64,000 nt of DNA from Apiospora phragmitis. Lineage: Eukaryota; Ascomycota; Sordariomycetes; Amphisphaeriales; Apiosporaceae. This document shows, piece by piece, positions 34,709-48,000 of the stretch. The first letter of the stretch is position 1; the number at the start of each line of letters is the position of its first letter. The notes under the pieces were generated by a model. The model was given only the letters and a program-made list of their open reading frames with translations, was not told the origin of the DNA and searched no databases. The translations under genes were made by a program, and so were the position numbers. The stretch lies in assembly GCA_038363925.1 (NCBI GenBank), contig JAQQWL010000009.1:496001-560000 (forward strand). Reading direction: 5' to 3'.

Positions 34709-35933
34709 CGGACCAGGGAGCGCTGATGTTGGACTCTTTGAAGGCGGCGAACCACTTCGTGGTATTGATGTGTCGAGGACGATGACTACGATCTGGTAGC
34801 TGTGGTGGCATGGTACTCGGGTTGGTCTGCAGCTTACCTCTCGACGACGGCAATTGATGTCGACATGGTGTTCGCAGCATGATGTCTTCCATTACTGATT
34901 GCGGAATTTGGTGAGCACCCGAAGCGACTGACAATGAAGTTCTGCGGTGTCCACGCGACTTGAGTTGTTTCTGCTTCCTGGTACTACCCGAGTGCCGCTT
35001 TACAGGGGACGCTTGGGAAACCCGAGGTGCTGGAGAACTGCTCCGAATATCCCCTTCTTGCGAGAAACTGCCAGGCTTTGATGACACTGATAATAGAGTA
35101 ATTTCCTGTACGAATGTTCGGTCCGGAACGATTCAGGTCCTGCCAGCCTGCAGTCTTGCCCGGGGCTGCCAAGATGGTCAACTTCAAGAACTGTCCATCT
35201 ACGTTGCAAGAGATAGAAGCATCTGTCTGGCCAACATGGAACAGAAGTATGTGTCGGACTTCTGATTATTGTTTTCTGCTTTTCCAAACAAAGCAAATGG
35301 ACCCAATTGTTCCGGATCACCAGCGAGCGTACTATTACACGTCACTAGTGCCAAGAACAGACGAGAATAGACGGAATGGCCTGTATTCTAGCATTCAAAC
35401 GTGACGACGTTGTATGGTGTTATAGCTCCGCTCAGAAGTGTGATGAGAGAGGAAAGGAAGTGGTGCTATGCAGAAGGGGCAGTCCAGGTATCCGGTTCTA
35501 TCATCCAGAAAGCTTCATCAAGGAAGAGGTGTGTAACCATGATATCAATGTCCCTCCGCTTGGGCATTTGATGTAGGGCAATAGGCGTGAAGCATGATAT
35601 CGGCTGCCATCTGTAAGGGCATGTAAATTAATGCGTTGTTGCGCTGAAGCGGAAAGTTCTCCCACCACGTGTTCATGTTGGCGGTAGAGAATGGACTTGG
35701 ATCTATTAGAAAGATATCCCAGAAATAAAAGTGAGCTGTGAAGGTCTAGTGGTACCGCTATTCACATCATTGCAAATAACACGGAAGAAAAGATTCTCAA
35801 ATGGAATAAAGGGGGTGGGGTTAAAGAGATTTCATGTATATATAGCGAGCCTATTCTCAGCTCTCAGCCTTTGGGCAGATTGAGGGTTTTCTATGTAATT
35901 ACAATGAAGCTAACATATGGATCCGGGGATCTC
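34709..35933. other. region between the ankyrin paralogues
   Basis: 34709-35087 may hold the N-terminus of the left paralogue (see there). From 35088 to 35933 nothing is supported. Confidence 0.35.
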
Positions 35934-36903
35934 CTAACATGGTAATCGCCGCGCAATAAAGAGTAAGTGGATTGACTTGTCGAGGTGAGCGCGTGCCACC
36001 ACACCCGGGGTCAGATCACCAGCATTCCGTATTCCCGTATCCGCTCCTTTATCCAACAGGAATCTGACGATGTCGATGTCGACGTTCTGCACTGCGACAT
36101 GAAGGGCGGTCTGCCCACTCATGTTCTGAATGTTGAGATTGACTTGCATGTCGATCAGGTTCTCCATCAGCTGTCGATGCCGAGCTCTGACCGCGATGTG
36201 CAGGGCGGTGCAACCGAACACGCCAGTTGAATCGATAGCAACGCCTTTGCGAACGAGTGCTCAGATGAACTCGATGCTGTCGTTTCGGGCTGCAATATGG
36301 ATCGGTCGGTCGAGGGTGGTGTTTCGAGCTTGAAGTAGGACCGTTCGCATGGCCGGCTGGGTGAGGAAGATTCCCGGCCGGTAGAGGTACTCGACCATCT
36401 CTGGTAGAAGCTGTTAATTGCGGCCATAGAATTACAAAAGAGGAGCTTTATGGTAAGTCCATACCGTCTCTGCCATTTTCAGCGGCAACATGGAACATCG
36501 TATAGTTTGATTGGTTCTTGACATAGGAGAGGATCTGCTCGCAAGACATCTTCTCGCGAGTAGCAATCTCAGAGATCATGGAATCAATATCCTGGTACTT
36601 TTCCGTGATAGCAGCGGCACGTTCAGCGTTTCCGTGAGGCAAGGGCGTGACGATCCGGGCAAAGATTGCTTCGCGCTCGGCATTCTTGACGCGCAGGTTT
36701 TGATACAGAATAGGTGTTGTGCCGGGAACGATGTACCGTGCACTGGAGTTCCGAGGAGAAGACAAGTTGGATGAGCAAAGAAGGTGAAGCGATAGCCAGT
36801 TGGTCGTGGACGAAAAGTATGCTAGTAAATGATGTTGGTACCGTAGACTGGTTTTGGTTGTAGTATATCGAGGAAGAGATGGGAAAGAAGACGGTAGAAG
36901 CAA
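35934..36903 (-). pseudogene. ankyrin-repeat gene (tandem paralogue 2) with nonsense codon
   Basis: Exon 1 lies upstream of 36465; its start is not resolved, because no ATG precedes DSMISEI in the open frame. Intron 36401-36464 has donor GTATGG and acceptor CCAG. Exon 2 is 35934-36400. Exon 1 holds a first repeat (NYTMFHVAAENGRD). Exon 2 reads EMVEYLYRPGIFLTQPAMRT, then RPIHIAARNDSIEFI followed by TGA, then ALVRKGVAIDS and repeats CTALHIAVRARHRQLMENLI and QTALHVAVQNVDIDIVRFLL. The TGA (about 36260) fits a CGA codon hit by C-to-T. The left paralogue has QSIVARGVSINS at this place. Shared C-terminus (NAGD.TPGVVAR) proves common descent. A TATA motif (TATATAA near 36920) lies upstream. Confidence 0.65.
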
Positions 36904-37868
36904 AGTAAGTAGAGGCGTTTATATAAGAAAATAAGATCGATCATAATAAGTGAATGCTACGTGCTTTAGCGATCGGCGGGCAGTTTTGAATATTCATGTC
37001 GCATCGAAGTTGGTCACTACGATGTCGGCCATAGTAGTGAATGTAAAAGTTGTAAAGAAATGGTCACGATGTATTCACTTCTAAGGTACTTTGAGCGGCG
37101 ATAGATTCTAGCAGTAAGCCTACTGCAGCAAGAAATCATCTCAGATGTCGGCGCTGATCGTCGGACCGAGCAGCTTCATATACGGATAGAAAGAAATACT
37201 GCCAGTACGACAATGGTACCAAGCCTGCCATTGATGCAGTCAGCCTCGCTTGACATGTAGGCAATCAGCTGTTATTCATATTCATCCACATAGGTTTCAA
37301 TCATTGCGCAAGGGCGAGGTTTGACAAGCAAGTCTGCATTTGCAACGTATAAGGCCAAAGACAGCACATGGGTGAATTAGGTACACAGTTTCAGTATCAG
37401 TCAATGTCATTCGTATTGACTATGACTCAGTGAAATGATGGCAGCCAGAATGAATGTAGAGGCAACAATAACTCCTGTATCATCAAGCTGCTCCTTTGCT
37501 TCTAGCAAACGGCTGTGAATGCTGCAAGGGAACAAAGGCATACCAAAAGATGCCCATATTCGCTGTATAAGTTGCACGGACCATATTCGCCTTATAATTG
37601 CACGGACCAAACAGCCAGAATAGTCTAGCTTGCTGTACAGTATCTGCCAAACTCCTTCTCCACAGCAAGAGAGTAGCCTCCTCCATGGGCCGCCGCGACC
37701 GAGACCTCGGAGGTGAAGTGGCCTGCCGGGGGGAGTACGGAGGTCAAGCACTCCGCAAGGTCGCTGCGAGGATGCAGGAGGGATCGAGATGATGCGATCT
37801 CCTGCTGGACTCCCGAGAGGAGGCTCTGGCCAGGATGGATGCTGGTCTGCTCCTCTCTGCCGTAGTGG
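36904..37868. other. intergenic region
   Basis: No clear gene. The minus strand of 37625-37868 is open in a second frame beyond the stop of the next gene and could be its C-terminal extension if that gene is frameshifted. The rest is featureless. Confidence 0.35.
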
Positions 37869-38892
37869 TTAGCGGCCCTGGTGGAGGGCATGAGCAGAGG
37901 CACCAGCGGGTCCGAGGGTGGGGGTGGGAGCCGTCGGAGCGATGTACCGGACCAGAGATTGTGCTGGCTTCTCGTGGTGGCAGGTGTGGCAGCAGTGACA
38001 AGACATGCTGCTCTTCTTCTCCTTCGGGGGCAAGAAGTGTCCGTTGTGGAGCCAGTCGGCCTCGGCGTCCAGGGCGTTCTGTCTCTCGATCTTCACCAGA
38101 AGACTTTGGCTGTAGTCCGAGATGAAGCCGGGCAACTCGGGCTCGAGCAGACGTAGGGCGGACCAGATCCAGAAGCGATAGCCTACATGAACAACGATTC
38201 AGGTAAGTGGGTTTCCTTTCGACTAGTGTCTAATAATGTACATGGCAGATGGACTGGATGCAACGAGACGAGGGGGTGTGGGTTTTGGGCGAAAGCCCGT
38301 GAGAGAAATAGTTTCTTAACTTACCCCGGAGGTCGTGGATGGCGACTCCGTCTTCATTGCCGGCATACTTACTACGGAGCTTGTAACGGCTCAAGCCATA
38401 TCTCTCAACCCGATCGAAGAACTCGCGAAGAACAAAGTCATCCTCCATCAGTTCGGCACCTTTGCTGTAGGCAAATCCGTAGACCTGGCCGTACTGAAGG
38501 GAGGCCGGATCGTCAACGAGCCCAATCAATCAGGGACGTACCATCACGATGGTGTTGCCCTCGCCATCGACTTGCTTCAGTTCGACGGACATGTTGTTGC
38601 CGGAAGCGGTCTCGAGGAGGATGACCCAGCTGTTCCGGGCTTTATCACCTTTCTTCTCCTCATCGGGGGTCAGATGTCTGGCGGCGATGTACACGCGCTT
38701 GAGACTATCATTCAAGATGGGCACCTTTCCGTAGCCGATGGTAGCCTGGTCGTCGTCGGGCTGCATGTAGAAGATGCCCGGCACGAAGGTCATGGTCTTA
38801 TCGACGTGGAGCAACTGCTCCTTCGTGTAGCTGATCTTCATCTTGCTAGATGGGCCGTTGGGCAGCTTGGTATCGAACTGAGAACTCATCAT
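37869..38892 (-). CDS. unknown protein with C-terminal Cys/His cluster
   Basis: Not recognised. Exons 38542-38892, 38325-38493 and 37869-38182 give 277 residues with perfect phase. Introns are 48 and 142 bases (GTACGT..CTTCAG; GTAAGT..TGTAG). A globular N-terminal half (ATIGYGKVPILNDSLKRVYI, NSWVILLETASGNNMSVELK) is followed by FFDRVERYGLSRYKLRSKYA and YRFWIWSALRLLEPELPGFI. This resembles, loosely, fungal proteins with a late G-x-R-F-W motif; I do not assign a family. Near the end CHCCHTCHHE could bind a metal. The Pro-rich tail may be frameshifted, since an alternative frame stays open for 80 more codons. Confidence 0.55.
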
Positions 38893-40084
38893 CAATGGAT
38901 GGCCTGGCAATCTACTTGCTGTAAGTCCTTCTGTTTCTACCCTTAGATCCAGTCGAAGTTAGAAACCAGAAACGAGTGACCTACTGAGTTGTATGAAACG
39001 AATTTATGCGAAACGAAAAGTTGATTTCCCAGATACGATACTGGCGAAAGCTTTGAGTGCACCTCTCTGTATGATTGCTTTATCTGAGAGATACACAGAA
39101 TATGTTACCAGATTACCATGCGGCGAGGGGTGCTTTCGAGATAGCCCCAGGTTTCACAAACGTGCACTTAAATAGCCCAATAATGGGCCCTAATCAGTAC
39201 TGCTCTGGCGCTAAACCGTTTACGTTATTGCGAAGTGTTTTATTATTCAAGGTTGACTTGACGGTTTACCGACCGACTCGTCACCTTCCTCGGCACCTTC
39301 CTCGGACGTCTCCTAGATTGTAAGCATACCTATAGTGTGACCCAGGGCAGCTTAGTGAGCACGTCCCCTGACACGGAACTCAGAAGGATGCTCTTTTCCT
39401 GATCCCACCACGTCTCCACACTCAACGTTCGTGTACAGGTAGGTTTCGGATCAATTCTAGCTAGGGGACCCAAACTAGTGCTCGACCATCCTAGGTATTC
39501 GGCAGACATGGATATCTGGGAACTGTACGTCCAGGAGGAACAATGCTTGACTAGAAGCATCAGTACAGATTCCACATAGTAAGTAAGTAAGCTCTGCTGA
39601 TGCACGATGTGGAGTAGAATGTTGACGAACAATTGGGTGGTGTAATACGGGTAGAAAGGAGATTGCTAACTGACTTCTCCTCGATATACACAAAAGTAGT
39701 CGGCACCTAAGAGCCTAACCAGCAGCATGTCGATTATTAGACAGCTTCAGTTGAAATCAATAATCAGGCAAGAGGCAGGGCGTATGTTATTGTATTATGT
39801 TTATCAAATCTGTAGGACTTACCTTTGTTAGACACCATTGCCCTTATCTCCTTTCCTCGTTGATTCGGCGAGCTCAAAACGTAAAAACATATATTCGGAA
39901 ATGCGACTTACCTATACCAAGCCGAACGCCAGGGAACCACACGATCTCTAGCTTACAGCCAGTGCTCAGTGGTACCCCGTCCCGAAACTATGTCGGTCGA
40001 GTTCCGAGCCTGGTGTCGACTCTGCCTCTTGGGCTTGACCTCCTTCTCCGGCTTTCCCGTCGTCGTCAGGCTTCTCCCAAGCTC
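38893..40084. other. 1.2-kb intergenic region
   Basis: No supported gene; only short frames. Forms the promoter of the gene to the left and the 3' side of the gene to the right. Confidence 0.45.
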
Positions 40085-41545
40085 CTATCGTCTGCCAGCT
40101 CCTCCCCGTTCCTCCATCGACATCCTGCCCGGCGCAGGACTGCTACGCTGCCGAGCCAGCTCCTCCCGGCCTCCGGGGTCTCTAGGTCTTCCCAGCCTCA
40201 ACGACGACGAGGACGGTGCCGGCAAATCTCGGACCTGTCTAGATGACGGTGCGGATGGCGGCAGCATCGGCATCGGCGGCAGTGGTGCCACACTAGACAG
40301 CGCCACCGACGACGCCCCCGCGTCCGAGCACGCGACAGTGTAGACGCTCAGCAGCCCGTTGTCCTTGACCTTCTCGCGGCCCAGACCGCGCATTCCCTCG
40401 AAGGGCCCCGGCTGCTCCTCAACAATACCGCCGCCCATCATCCCCTCCTCGTCGCTGACGCCATACTGCCGCAGCAGCTCCTCGTGGGCGCGGACCTCGC
40501 CGCGCTGCCGGTGGCCGGCCAGCACGGCCGCGACGTCGATGCCGGCGCGCATGACCTCGAAGCGGGCGTCATCGTGGGCCGCGGTGAAAGGGGACCAGAC
40601 CTTCTCGCTGAGGAACAAGCGTAAATGGTCCGGGTTCAGGCTCGTGCGCATGTCGGCCGTGCGCCGCAAGCACCAGAAGATGTCGCCCACCATAGTCTTC
40701 AGCTCCCGCTCCGACCGCTCGCGCTCGCGCTGCGTCGTCAGCCCGGGGGCCGCGAGCCGCTCGCGGTACTGCAGCCACGCCGTCGCGATCTGGTCGATCT
40801 GCGACGCCAGCCCGAGCACGCGGGCGTCGGAGCTGGACGAACGGACAATGTGCAGGTTGGCGAAGGCCGCGCCGCCAACCCAGCGCACGCGCACGCGGCG
40901 CAGGCTGCCGTCCTTGGGCATGCGGATCGCGACCGAGTCGGAGCCGGCGCCGACGTCGTGGGTGCCGGAAGCGGCGACCCAGGCCCGGACGACGTCGCGG
41001 GACTCTTCGGGGACGATGATGGTGACCTTGTTCGCGGTGCGCCCCTGGAAGCCGTGGTCGATGAGGGCGCCGACGCCGGCGACGACGTAGGGGATGTGGC
41101 TCATGGTGCGGTGGACCTCATTGCACATGTCGGTCAGCTCGTGCTTGGCGAGGCGCGACGTCTCCCAGGCAGCGCGACGGGGGCAAGTCGACTAGTGGCA
41201 GTGTCGGCAGTGGTGGTGTTCTCTTCGCTGGTCTTCTTGACGGTGTTGCTCCGTCGGGTGCTCGAGATGCGGCCCAGGGGTTGTTGTTGCTGTTGCTGTT
41301 GCTGCTGGTGCCGGCTATGTTCTTGAAGCTCGATATCGGCAGCCCCGTGCTGTGGGAGCGGAGGTAGCGGTTTGTCCACCGAGGTACTGCTCTCTAGTTG
41401 CGCTTGGAGACGACGGGGACGGCATATTGAGGTTGGCCCGGAGGCGCTGGTTGGGGCGTTGCGCGCCTGGGTGGGATTTTGATGAGAAGGGAATTGGGTT
41501 GTCTGGCGACTTACCAAAGCATCTACTCAGGCAGTCCATCATCAT
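40085..41545 (-). CDS. conserved-looking unknown protein with poly-Gln stretch
   Basis: Not recognised. ATG near 41545 (MMMDCLSRCF) is followed by a good intron (G/GTAAGT..CCCAG), then a disordered region with PLPPLP and a run of nine Gln (about 41280-41310). A frame change near 41150-41185 leads into WETSRLAKHELTDMCNEV, then HIPYVVAGVGALIDHGF, a beta/alpha fold-like core (NKVTIIVPEESRDVVRAWVA), and DIFWCLRRTADMRTSLNPDH. Ser/Pro-rich C-terminus. The core resembles fungal hypothetical proteins with a nucleotidyltransferase-like look (GxGALIDHG), which I only infer. Exon structure between 41150 and 41500 is uncertain. Confidence 0.5.
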
Positions 41546-42191
41546 GGCCGTGATTAGATTAGGTATGTTGTGGTGAAAGTAGATATGAATGACTGTATGT
41601 CGAACGTTTCAATACTAGAGTAAATGATATGTCCGACACAGTCTGAGTCCGGCTCGAATTTGAAGTATGATGATGAACAGAGAAAATACGACAGATAGAA
41701 TTCAGATGAGTATATAACTTCTGCTTTGGGGCTTGCGCTGCTTTATAGCTGGGGCACAATACCTTTGATCGGAGATACCCCCTTTGTAGACAAAGCGATG
41801 CTTTATACTCTACAATGGCTGGTAACTAAGTCAGGTTGCCACCGGAGTAAAGATTCATGACAAATGGCAGAAACTTCGAGTTAAAGAATTCCAGGCCTTC
41901 ATTTATGTCACGAAAGTATTGCCAACCCCTACACACAGCAACTCAGAAGTTGTCAGGTATCTGACTGAAATTGACCCAATTGGAACAAGGATGAGTTTTG
42001 CCCTGATGAAAAAGCATGTCAAGCGAAGAGGGCAGAAGAATCGAGAAGGTAGAAAGCAAGCCGTATTTTACCATAGCCCCTCTGCCGGGTCGCATGAGCC
42101 TACCAAACGCCTATTATACAGAGGAGGATATTGCTGCAGTAATGTTAACGCCTTGGATAGGGTCAAGCAGTCCTATTTGGTGCAAAACATC
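41546..42191. other. intergenic region
   Basis: Promoter side of the poly-Gln gene (TATATA near 41711) and 3' side of rpn11. No gene seen. Confidence 0.45.
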
Positions 42192-43331
42192 CTAGTCTTC
42201 CACGTCCATGTGGTCTCCATTTGACTGACCATTCGCCACCGCGTCCTTCTTGGGCATGGTGGCCTCCTTGTCGATCATCTGTCGCGATACGGAGACGATG
42301 TTGTCCTCGATCAACTGCTGACCAACATCTTCCAAGTGCTTCTTCGGGTCAAGCTTGCCCACGTAACGAGTCTTGAGTTGGTCCTTGGACAACTCGGTTT
42401 CCTCCTTAACGCGCTTCTCGTAACCGTCGGCCAGCGTGACCAGTCTTTGGAAGTGCTCCTTGTTCCGCTCGCCTTCGTGTCGGAAGTCTTCCATTTCTAA
42501 CGCCTCCGTCCATACGTGCTTGTGCAGGTTCATCAACATGTTCTCCTCCAGCGCCGTCTTGCGGTAGTTGATGCCGATAGAATAGTAGTGTCGGTTGAGG
42601 CCGTGAATAAGAGCTTGAATAGAGGGCTTGTTCAGATGACCAAGGTTAGACGTGCTCTGTCTCGGCTCTTGGCCAAGCATCAGAGACTGCGGGTTGATCA
42701 AACGGAAGGCGTCAATGACGACCTTGCCCTTGACGGACTGGATGGGGTCGACAACGACGGCGACGGCGCGGGGCGTAAGTTGTTCGAAGGATTGCTGGGT
42801 GTTGATATCGACCGACGACAGCCAGCAGCCGAAACCGGGATGTGAGTGATACCAGCCCACTACCGACTCGGGCCTGGAGACATGTGCGCGTTAGCATTAT
42901 GGAGTGGGTGGGCAGGAAAGGGTGGCTCAAGCATACCGTCCCGTTTGCGTCAACATATCCATCATCTTCTGTTGGAACACAGGGTCGACAGCTTCGACAC
43001 TGACACCGGTACCGCTTTGCGGCATGGCGAAGACATCCACCACGCGGACCGTGAAGTCATCGACAAACTCTCCCAGCATCAGACCCATAACTTCCATGGG
43101 CACACCAGCTCGGCCGTGTCGCAACATCTTCAGCAGGGCGAGGGAGGAAATGTAGACGGTCTCGGAGTTGTCGATGAGGTTGGCGTTATCCTGCATGGGA
43201 ATCCACGATTAGCTTTGTGTCGCTAAGAAGCGAACGATGATGGAGAGAAGGGCAATACGTACAGCGCCAGGTGCAGCACCGAGGCCGCCCATGCCACCAG
43301 CACCCGCCAGCATTCGGTTTATCCGGTCCAT
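42192..43331 (-). CDS. rpn11: 26S proteasome lid deubiquitinase Rpn11
   Basis: Metalloprotease that removes ubiquitin chains from substrates entering the proteasome. Exons 43263-43331, 42937-43190 and 42192-42873 give 334 residues, the usual fungal length. The MPN+ (JAMM) zinc site is complete: Glu in [13 protein letters not shown] and [14 protein letters not shown] at about residues 117-130. [18 protein letters not shown] and the C-terminal [20 protein letters not shown] helix region are highly conserved. The N-terminus [18 protein letters not shown] is Gly-rich, as in other fungi. Introns are 72 and 63 bases with normal sites. No disruption, in contrast to many neighbours. The essential role makes this the best evidence of ordinary genome sequence here. 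Confidence 0.98.
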
Positions 43332-45092
43332 GATGAAGATGTGGAAATGGCACTAGAAGGTAATCAAAAATGCCGGATGAGGATATGAAGGCCCTGAAAT
43401 GCTTCGATAATGCAAAGAATGTGGGCGTGAGGCTGCGCAGAGAAGATGCGCAAAAAGCGTGGCGGAAGGAAGTGGTGGAAAGGTGGTGATGGTTGGTGAT
43501 GATGGTGCTACCAGCCCGTCAATGTTGAGGTACTGATTGACTGCCCGACTGTAGCTCCAAGCGTTGACTGACGCCAGCTCCAGAGCTGCCTTGTGTTCTA
43601 ATCCGCCAATCCACTAATCAGCCTCAAGGACAAGGCCCCACCTTACTCAGCTTTCACTTGAGGAAGGAGCTCAGTCTGGCACGTGATGCAATTGAAGCTT
43701 GGTCAGCCTCGCATAAGTCCATAAGATAGCTAGCCCCTCCAACGCCGCAGCTCCGGTCCATATAACAAGCCACATACAAGCCACATAACGACTGGAACGT
43801 CATCTTCAAATGGCGACAAACCATCGGACACGTCGCATTTTTCTACGTAATACAGCGTCGTGTGCTGAATTTTCGAGAGGGAGAGCTCTCCCAATTCATC
43901 CAGTACTATGGCAAATTACCATGAAAACTTGCGACATTCTCGAGCACTCGTGCCTGGTGAATTTGTTTCGAAAGTTCCGATGCTATTTCCACTGCAACTG
44001 ATGAGCTCCGCACCCTTCGCATGCGAAGCCGAATCTACCAGTTGACCTTCGCCATGATCCTCGCGGTTGTTCCATGCTGAGCTATCAGTGGTCCTTCCGG
44101 CAACGTTCAAGCTCTCGTCCATGTGGGCTTGGAAAGACGGGGTTTGATTGAAATGCAGCTGATTCTACTTGCTAATATCGGCTGTGTATCGCAGGAGACA
44201 ATGGACGAACCATTAGCTCCGTGTTGCTGAGAAGGCCTCCCGAATTATTAATCCGCCTTTCAGTATTTCTCATCATACCAAACAATAACACTCCAGCGAC
44301 AATGTTAGACAATAGCCCATTCGTTGTCCAGTCTTGCGTTGATGACGTTTGCAGGCGAACTCCGATTCCGTCTTTCGCATTGTGCGCTGAATGAGAGTAT
44401 GTAAATCTTCTGAGAGCGTCTTTGATTCCTATTAGCAAGATCCGCGCCCTCAAAGGAACAAACAAAGACGACGCGGCCTGGCAGCTTATTATTGTTTAAT
44501 TAAGGATAAATATACCCCAACAGGACGTGAATCCCTCTCTCTTTTAGCTATAGAAACCGAAATCACAAGTAAACGTCCTTACAAACTCTAGACCGAATTT
44601 TCTTCTTTCATCTTTAGAACAGCATGGCTCTATCTATTCTTATGGAGCTATGCCCCTCCGTTTATAAAACTTCTACTCCCTGTAGTCGTCTAGAAGGCAT
44701 TGAGGCGAGACGGCAGTCTCCCCCTCCCGCCAGCGAAAACTGCTTCACAAGGAGGCGAAATGAGGTGGAACATCCTCTGGGTAAGTACCTACTTGACCTA
44801 CGACCACTAGAGACCGCTATTTGCCACGCGCCCATGTCGGGCGACTTGAAAGAACTGGCAGAGGAGCGCACACGACGCAAGGCACGCCCTTCTGTTGAAT
44901 CGCTGGAGCTTTAGAGCACACCGAGTAAGGAGGGTGATGGAAGAGTATAGATAGGCATTTTGTACATGTAATATAGAGTATAATGAGAGCGTAGGCATTT
45001 CCTATTTACTTGGTTCCATTGGGGTTTTCGAATGTCCCTCCCTAGCATGCACGTTGTGGGTTCCTTGCACTCATGAGTAGGTATTTATTTAG
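43332..45092. other. 1.8-kb mostly non-coding stretch
   Basis: Upstream of rpn11. Apart from one weak small open frame (listed separately) no gene is supported. The missing 5' part of the ATPase pseudogene would be expected here but I could not recognise it. Confidence 0.4.
44624..44914 (+). CDS. possible small unknown protein
   Basis: Open frame of 96 codons starting MALSILMELCPSVYK in a reasonable context (AACAGCATGG). No domain, no homology that I recognise. It could be a chance frame. Confidence 0.18.
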   Translation: MALSILMELCPSVYKTSTPCSRLEGIEARRQSPPPASENCFTRRRNEVEHPLGKYLLDLRPLETAICHAPMSGDLKELAEERTRRKARPSVESLEL

Positions 45093-48000
45093 CCTTTGAG
45101 ATCCTTCAGAATGCCGAGGATAATCACTACAAGAAAGCCCGAGGGCGAGGCGAAGCGCCTTGTGTCTCGTTCCATGTCTACCCGCACAAGATTGTCCAGG
45201 AGTGCAATGAAGATGGCTTCACCGAAACCAACCTCAAGGCCATTTGCGCAGTAGGCCAGAGTTCCAAGCACGGACCTCAAGGTTACGTTGGAGAGAAGGG
45301 CATCGGATTCAAGTCGGTCTTCATGGCAGCTTATCGAGTGCATATCCAATCCAGAGGACTGTCCTCCTCATTTGAACACCGTCCGAGCGACACGGGGTTG
45401 GGCATGGTCACTCCAGAGTGGCAAGATCCACAAGATGATCTAGAAGAAAAGCTCAGCCGGATCACCCTCCTCCTCCATGACGAAGGCGATAGTACAACCG
45501 AGGACACCAAGTACTATCATAAGCTAAAGCACCCCCTTACGGGCCACCCCCTCACGGGCCACTTTACTGAGCTACCGTTACCTTTGTAATTAAAGCTATT
45601 TCTACGGCTAGAATTGACGTAAATATACTATCTTTCGTTATTTTTAATAATAATATAGTCCTCCGCCTCCGTGCCATCATCTTTTATAGCTTCTATAGCG
45701 TTACGAGGCCCTCTTAATACTTCGACGTCGCTAGTTTCGTCCTCGTATATAACCTTACCCCTTAGCTTCCGCTTAGCCCGGCGTATATTAATTATATAAA
45801 TAAATCGTTATCCCGGTGCGATTCTTACTTTTTAACGTACTTTTATAATCTTTTTATCGAGTTTAATTTAAAAATAATCGACCTAAGCTTCGAGATACGC
45901 GATTTTATTAACGTTTTAATCTAGGGCTTTATTAGCCTTCTTAATAAAGAGCCGTTAAAAAGGTATTTTAAAAGTAGGGTCTATAGCAGCTAATTTCCGA
46001 CTACTATTCCGTAATTCCTAATTATTAAAAGGTGTTTTAATAAGTATTAAAATTAATTCGGCGAAGAAATCGGGTATTAATTCTTTTTTAATTATTTTTA
46101 ATAGTTTTAAACGTACCCGGGCAACTTTTATATCTTTTAAGATAATATATTTTAATAATAACGGCTTTAAATAATCTTATGAATAAATCTTAACCGTTTT
46201 TTAAACGTTTTTAATTATAAAAAAAATTAATATATTAATTCTAACCTAGCGATATACCTTTAATATATTTATTTTTATAAACTTTAATTTAAAAACCGTA
46301 TTTAAACACTTTTTTAAAATAATCCTTAACCTTTTTTTTAATAAACTAAAAACTTCTATATTTAAAACCTATATTATATAATTATAATATAACTTATAAA
46401 AAACCAGCTATATTTTATTTAAAAAATAAAGCTATAAAAAATTATTATTCGTATATAATTTATAATTATTATAAATTAGGATAATTTATTTATTATTATA
46501 ACGGGACCGTATATAAAAAATAAAAATATTTTAAATCTAATTTAAAATTATAACATTACTAGTCCACCTTTTAAATAACGCTTTAAACCGCCAATTATTT
46601 TAAAAATAGCTGTCTTAGTCTAAAAATTATTAACTTTAGACGTCGGCCCCTTTAAAAATAACCAGCGGCGAGAGGGGTACCCCATCATAGCCTATATACT
46701 CTAAAGTAATAATCCATTCCCTTTTTTCGACGTCTTTCTTAAAAACTAAATAATTAATAGCTTTAATAACTACTTAATAGTTACTACTAACGCCTTAGCC
46801 GATACCTATTTCGTCGGTATTATAAAAGCGTTTAAAAAAAATATTAACTAACTCCGGGGTATTAAATTTATTAAAAAAAATATTAATATTTATTACTATA
46901 GCCTTATTAACCCGGTTATAATTAATTATTTTCGACTTTACGGTCTTAACGAACTCGTTTTTAGCTAAAAAACGAGTATATTATCGTTATTTTAAAGTAT
47001 AAGAAACCCCGGAGGCGTTTAATATCTATTAAACTATAAACTTAAACTTAACCAGCGTTAATATAAAGCTTAACCTAGCTTAACTAACGGCTTAATATAC
47101 TAATTCGCTTTTTAAAAGTAATAATAAAACCTGCTAATCTTTATTAAACTTATTTTTAATAAATATATTAACGAGACGGCATTAAATATATAATCGAGAG
47201 GTTAACCATTTATAGGCGGATTCGCGAATAACTATTCCGAGCTTTACATCGCGCACAATAGCCTATATACGCTTTTAAATATTAAACAAAAATATCATTA
47301 TAAAGAGTAGAAATAAGCGAAAAAAATAAAAGTAATAATAACTTTAAAAAATAAAAAGTAATAATTAAATTAAAAAGTTTTCTAATTAGGATACACGGTA
47401 AAAAAACGCGTTCGTAAAGTAAAACGCGGTGGCCCGTAACGGGGTAACCCGTGAGGGGTGCTTTAGCTTATAACCCAACAGTTAGTCAATGGTCTTGCCG
47501 GAAATGAGAATCGGGTCTACACAGAAACAGACCACGCAGCCCGAGTATACGCCACGAGTGAAATAACTCTAGCCTATCCACTCACCAGGCACAATACCCC
47601 CGTGTTGCATGACGAATGGGTCTTTGCGTTTCTACCTGTCCAGAAGACACGATTCAAGGTTAGTGGACCCCTCATTGACGTACGGTACATACAAGACAAG
47701 ATTTCCTGATTGAAATTCCCCGCTCAGTTTCTGATTCAAGCGGACTTTGTCACACAAGCCAACAGACAAGGTATTGTCGTCGATTCTCCCAGAAACGAGA
47801 GGGACTAAGCCGTGGCATAATCGATGCCTTCATCACGGCCATCAAACAAATGTGCAAACATCCCACATTGCGGTTCCAGTGGATGCGATACCTACCAAAA
47901 CCAGACACGATTGGGAGTTCCTGGTCGTATCTGATAAAGCAGATCACAAAAAAGATACAGGATACCAGGGTAATGGTGCCTAGATCCTTACAGCCATCCA

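Noticed and set aside
35730..35800. tRNA-like GGTCTAGTGGT string
   Set aside because: No cloverleaf can be drawn around it; acceptor and anticodon arms are missing.
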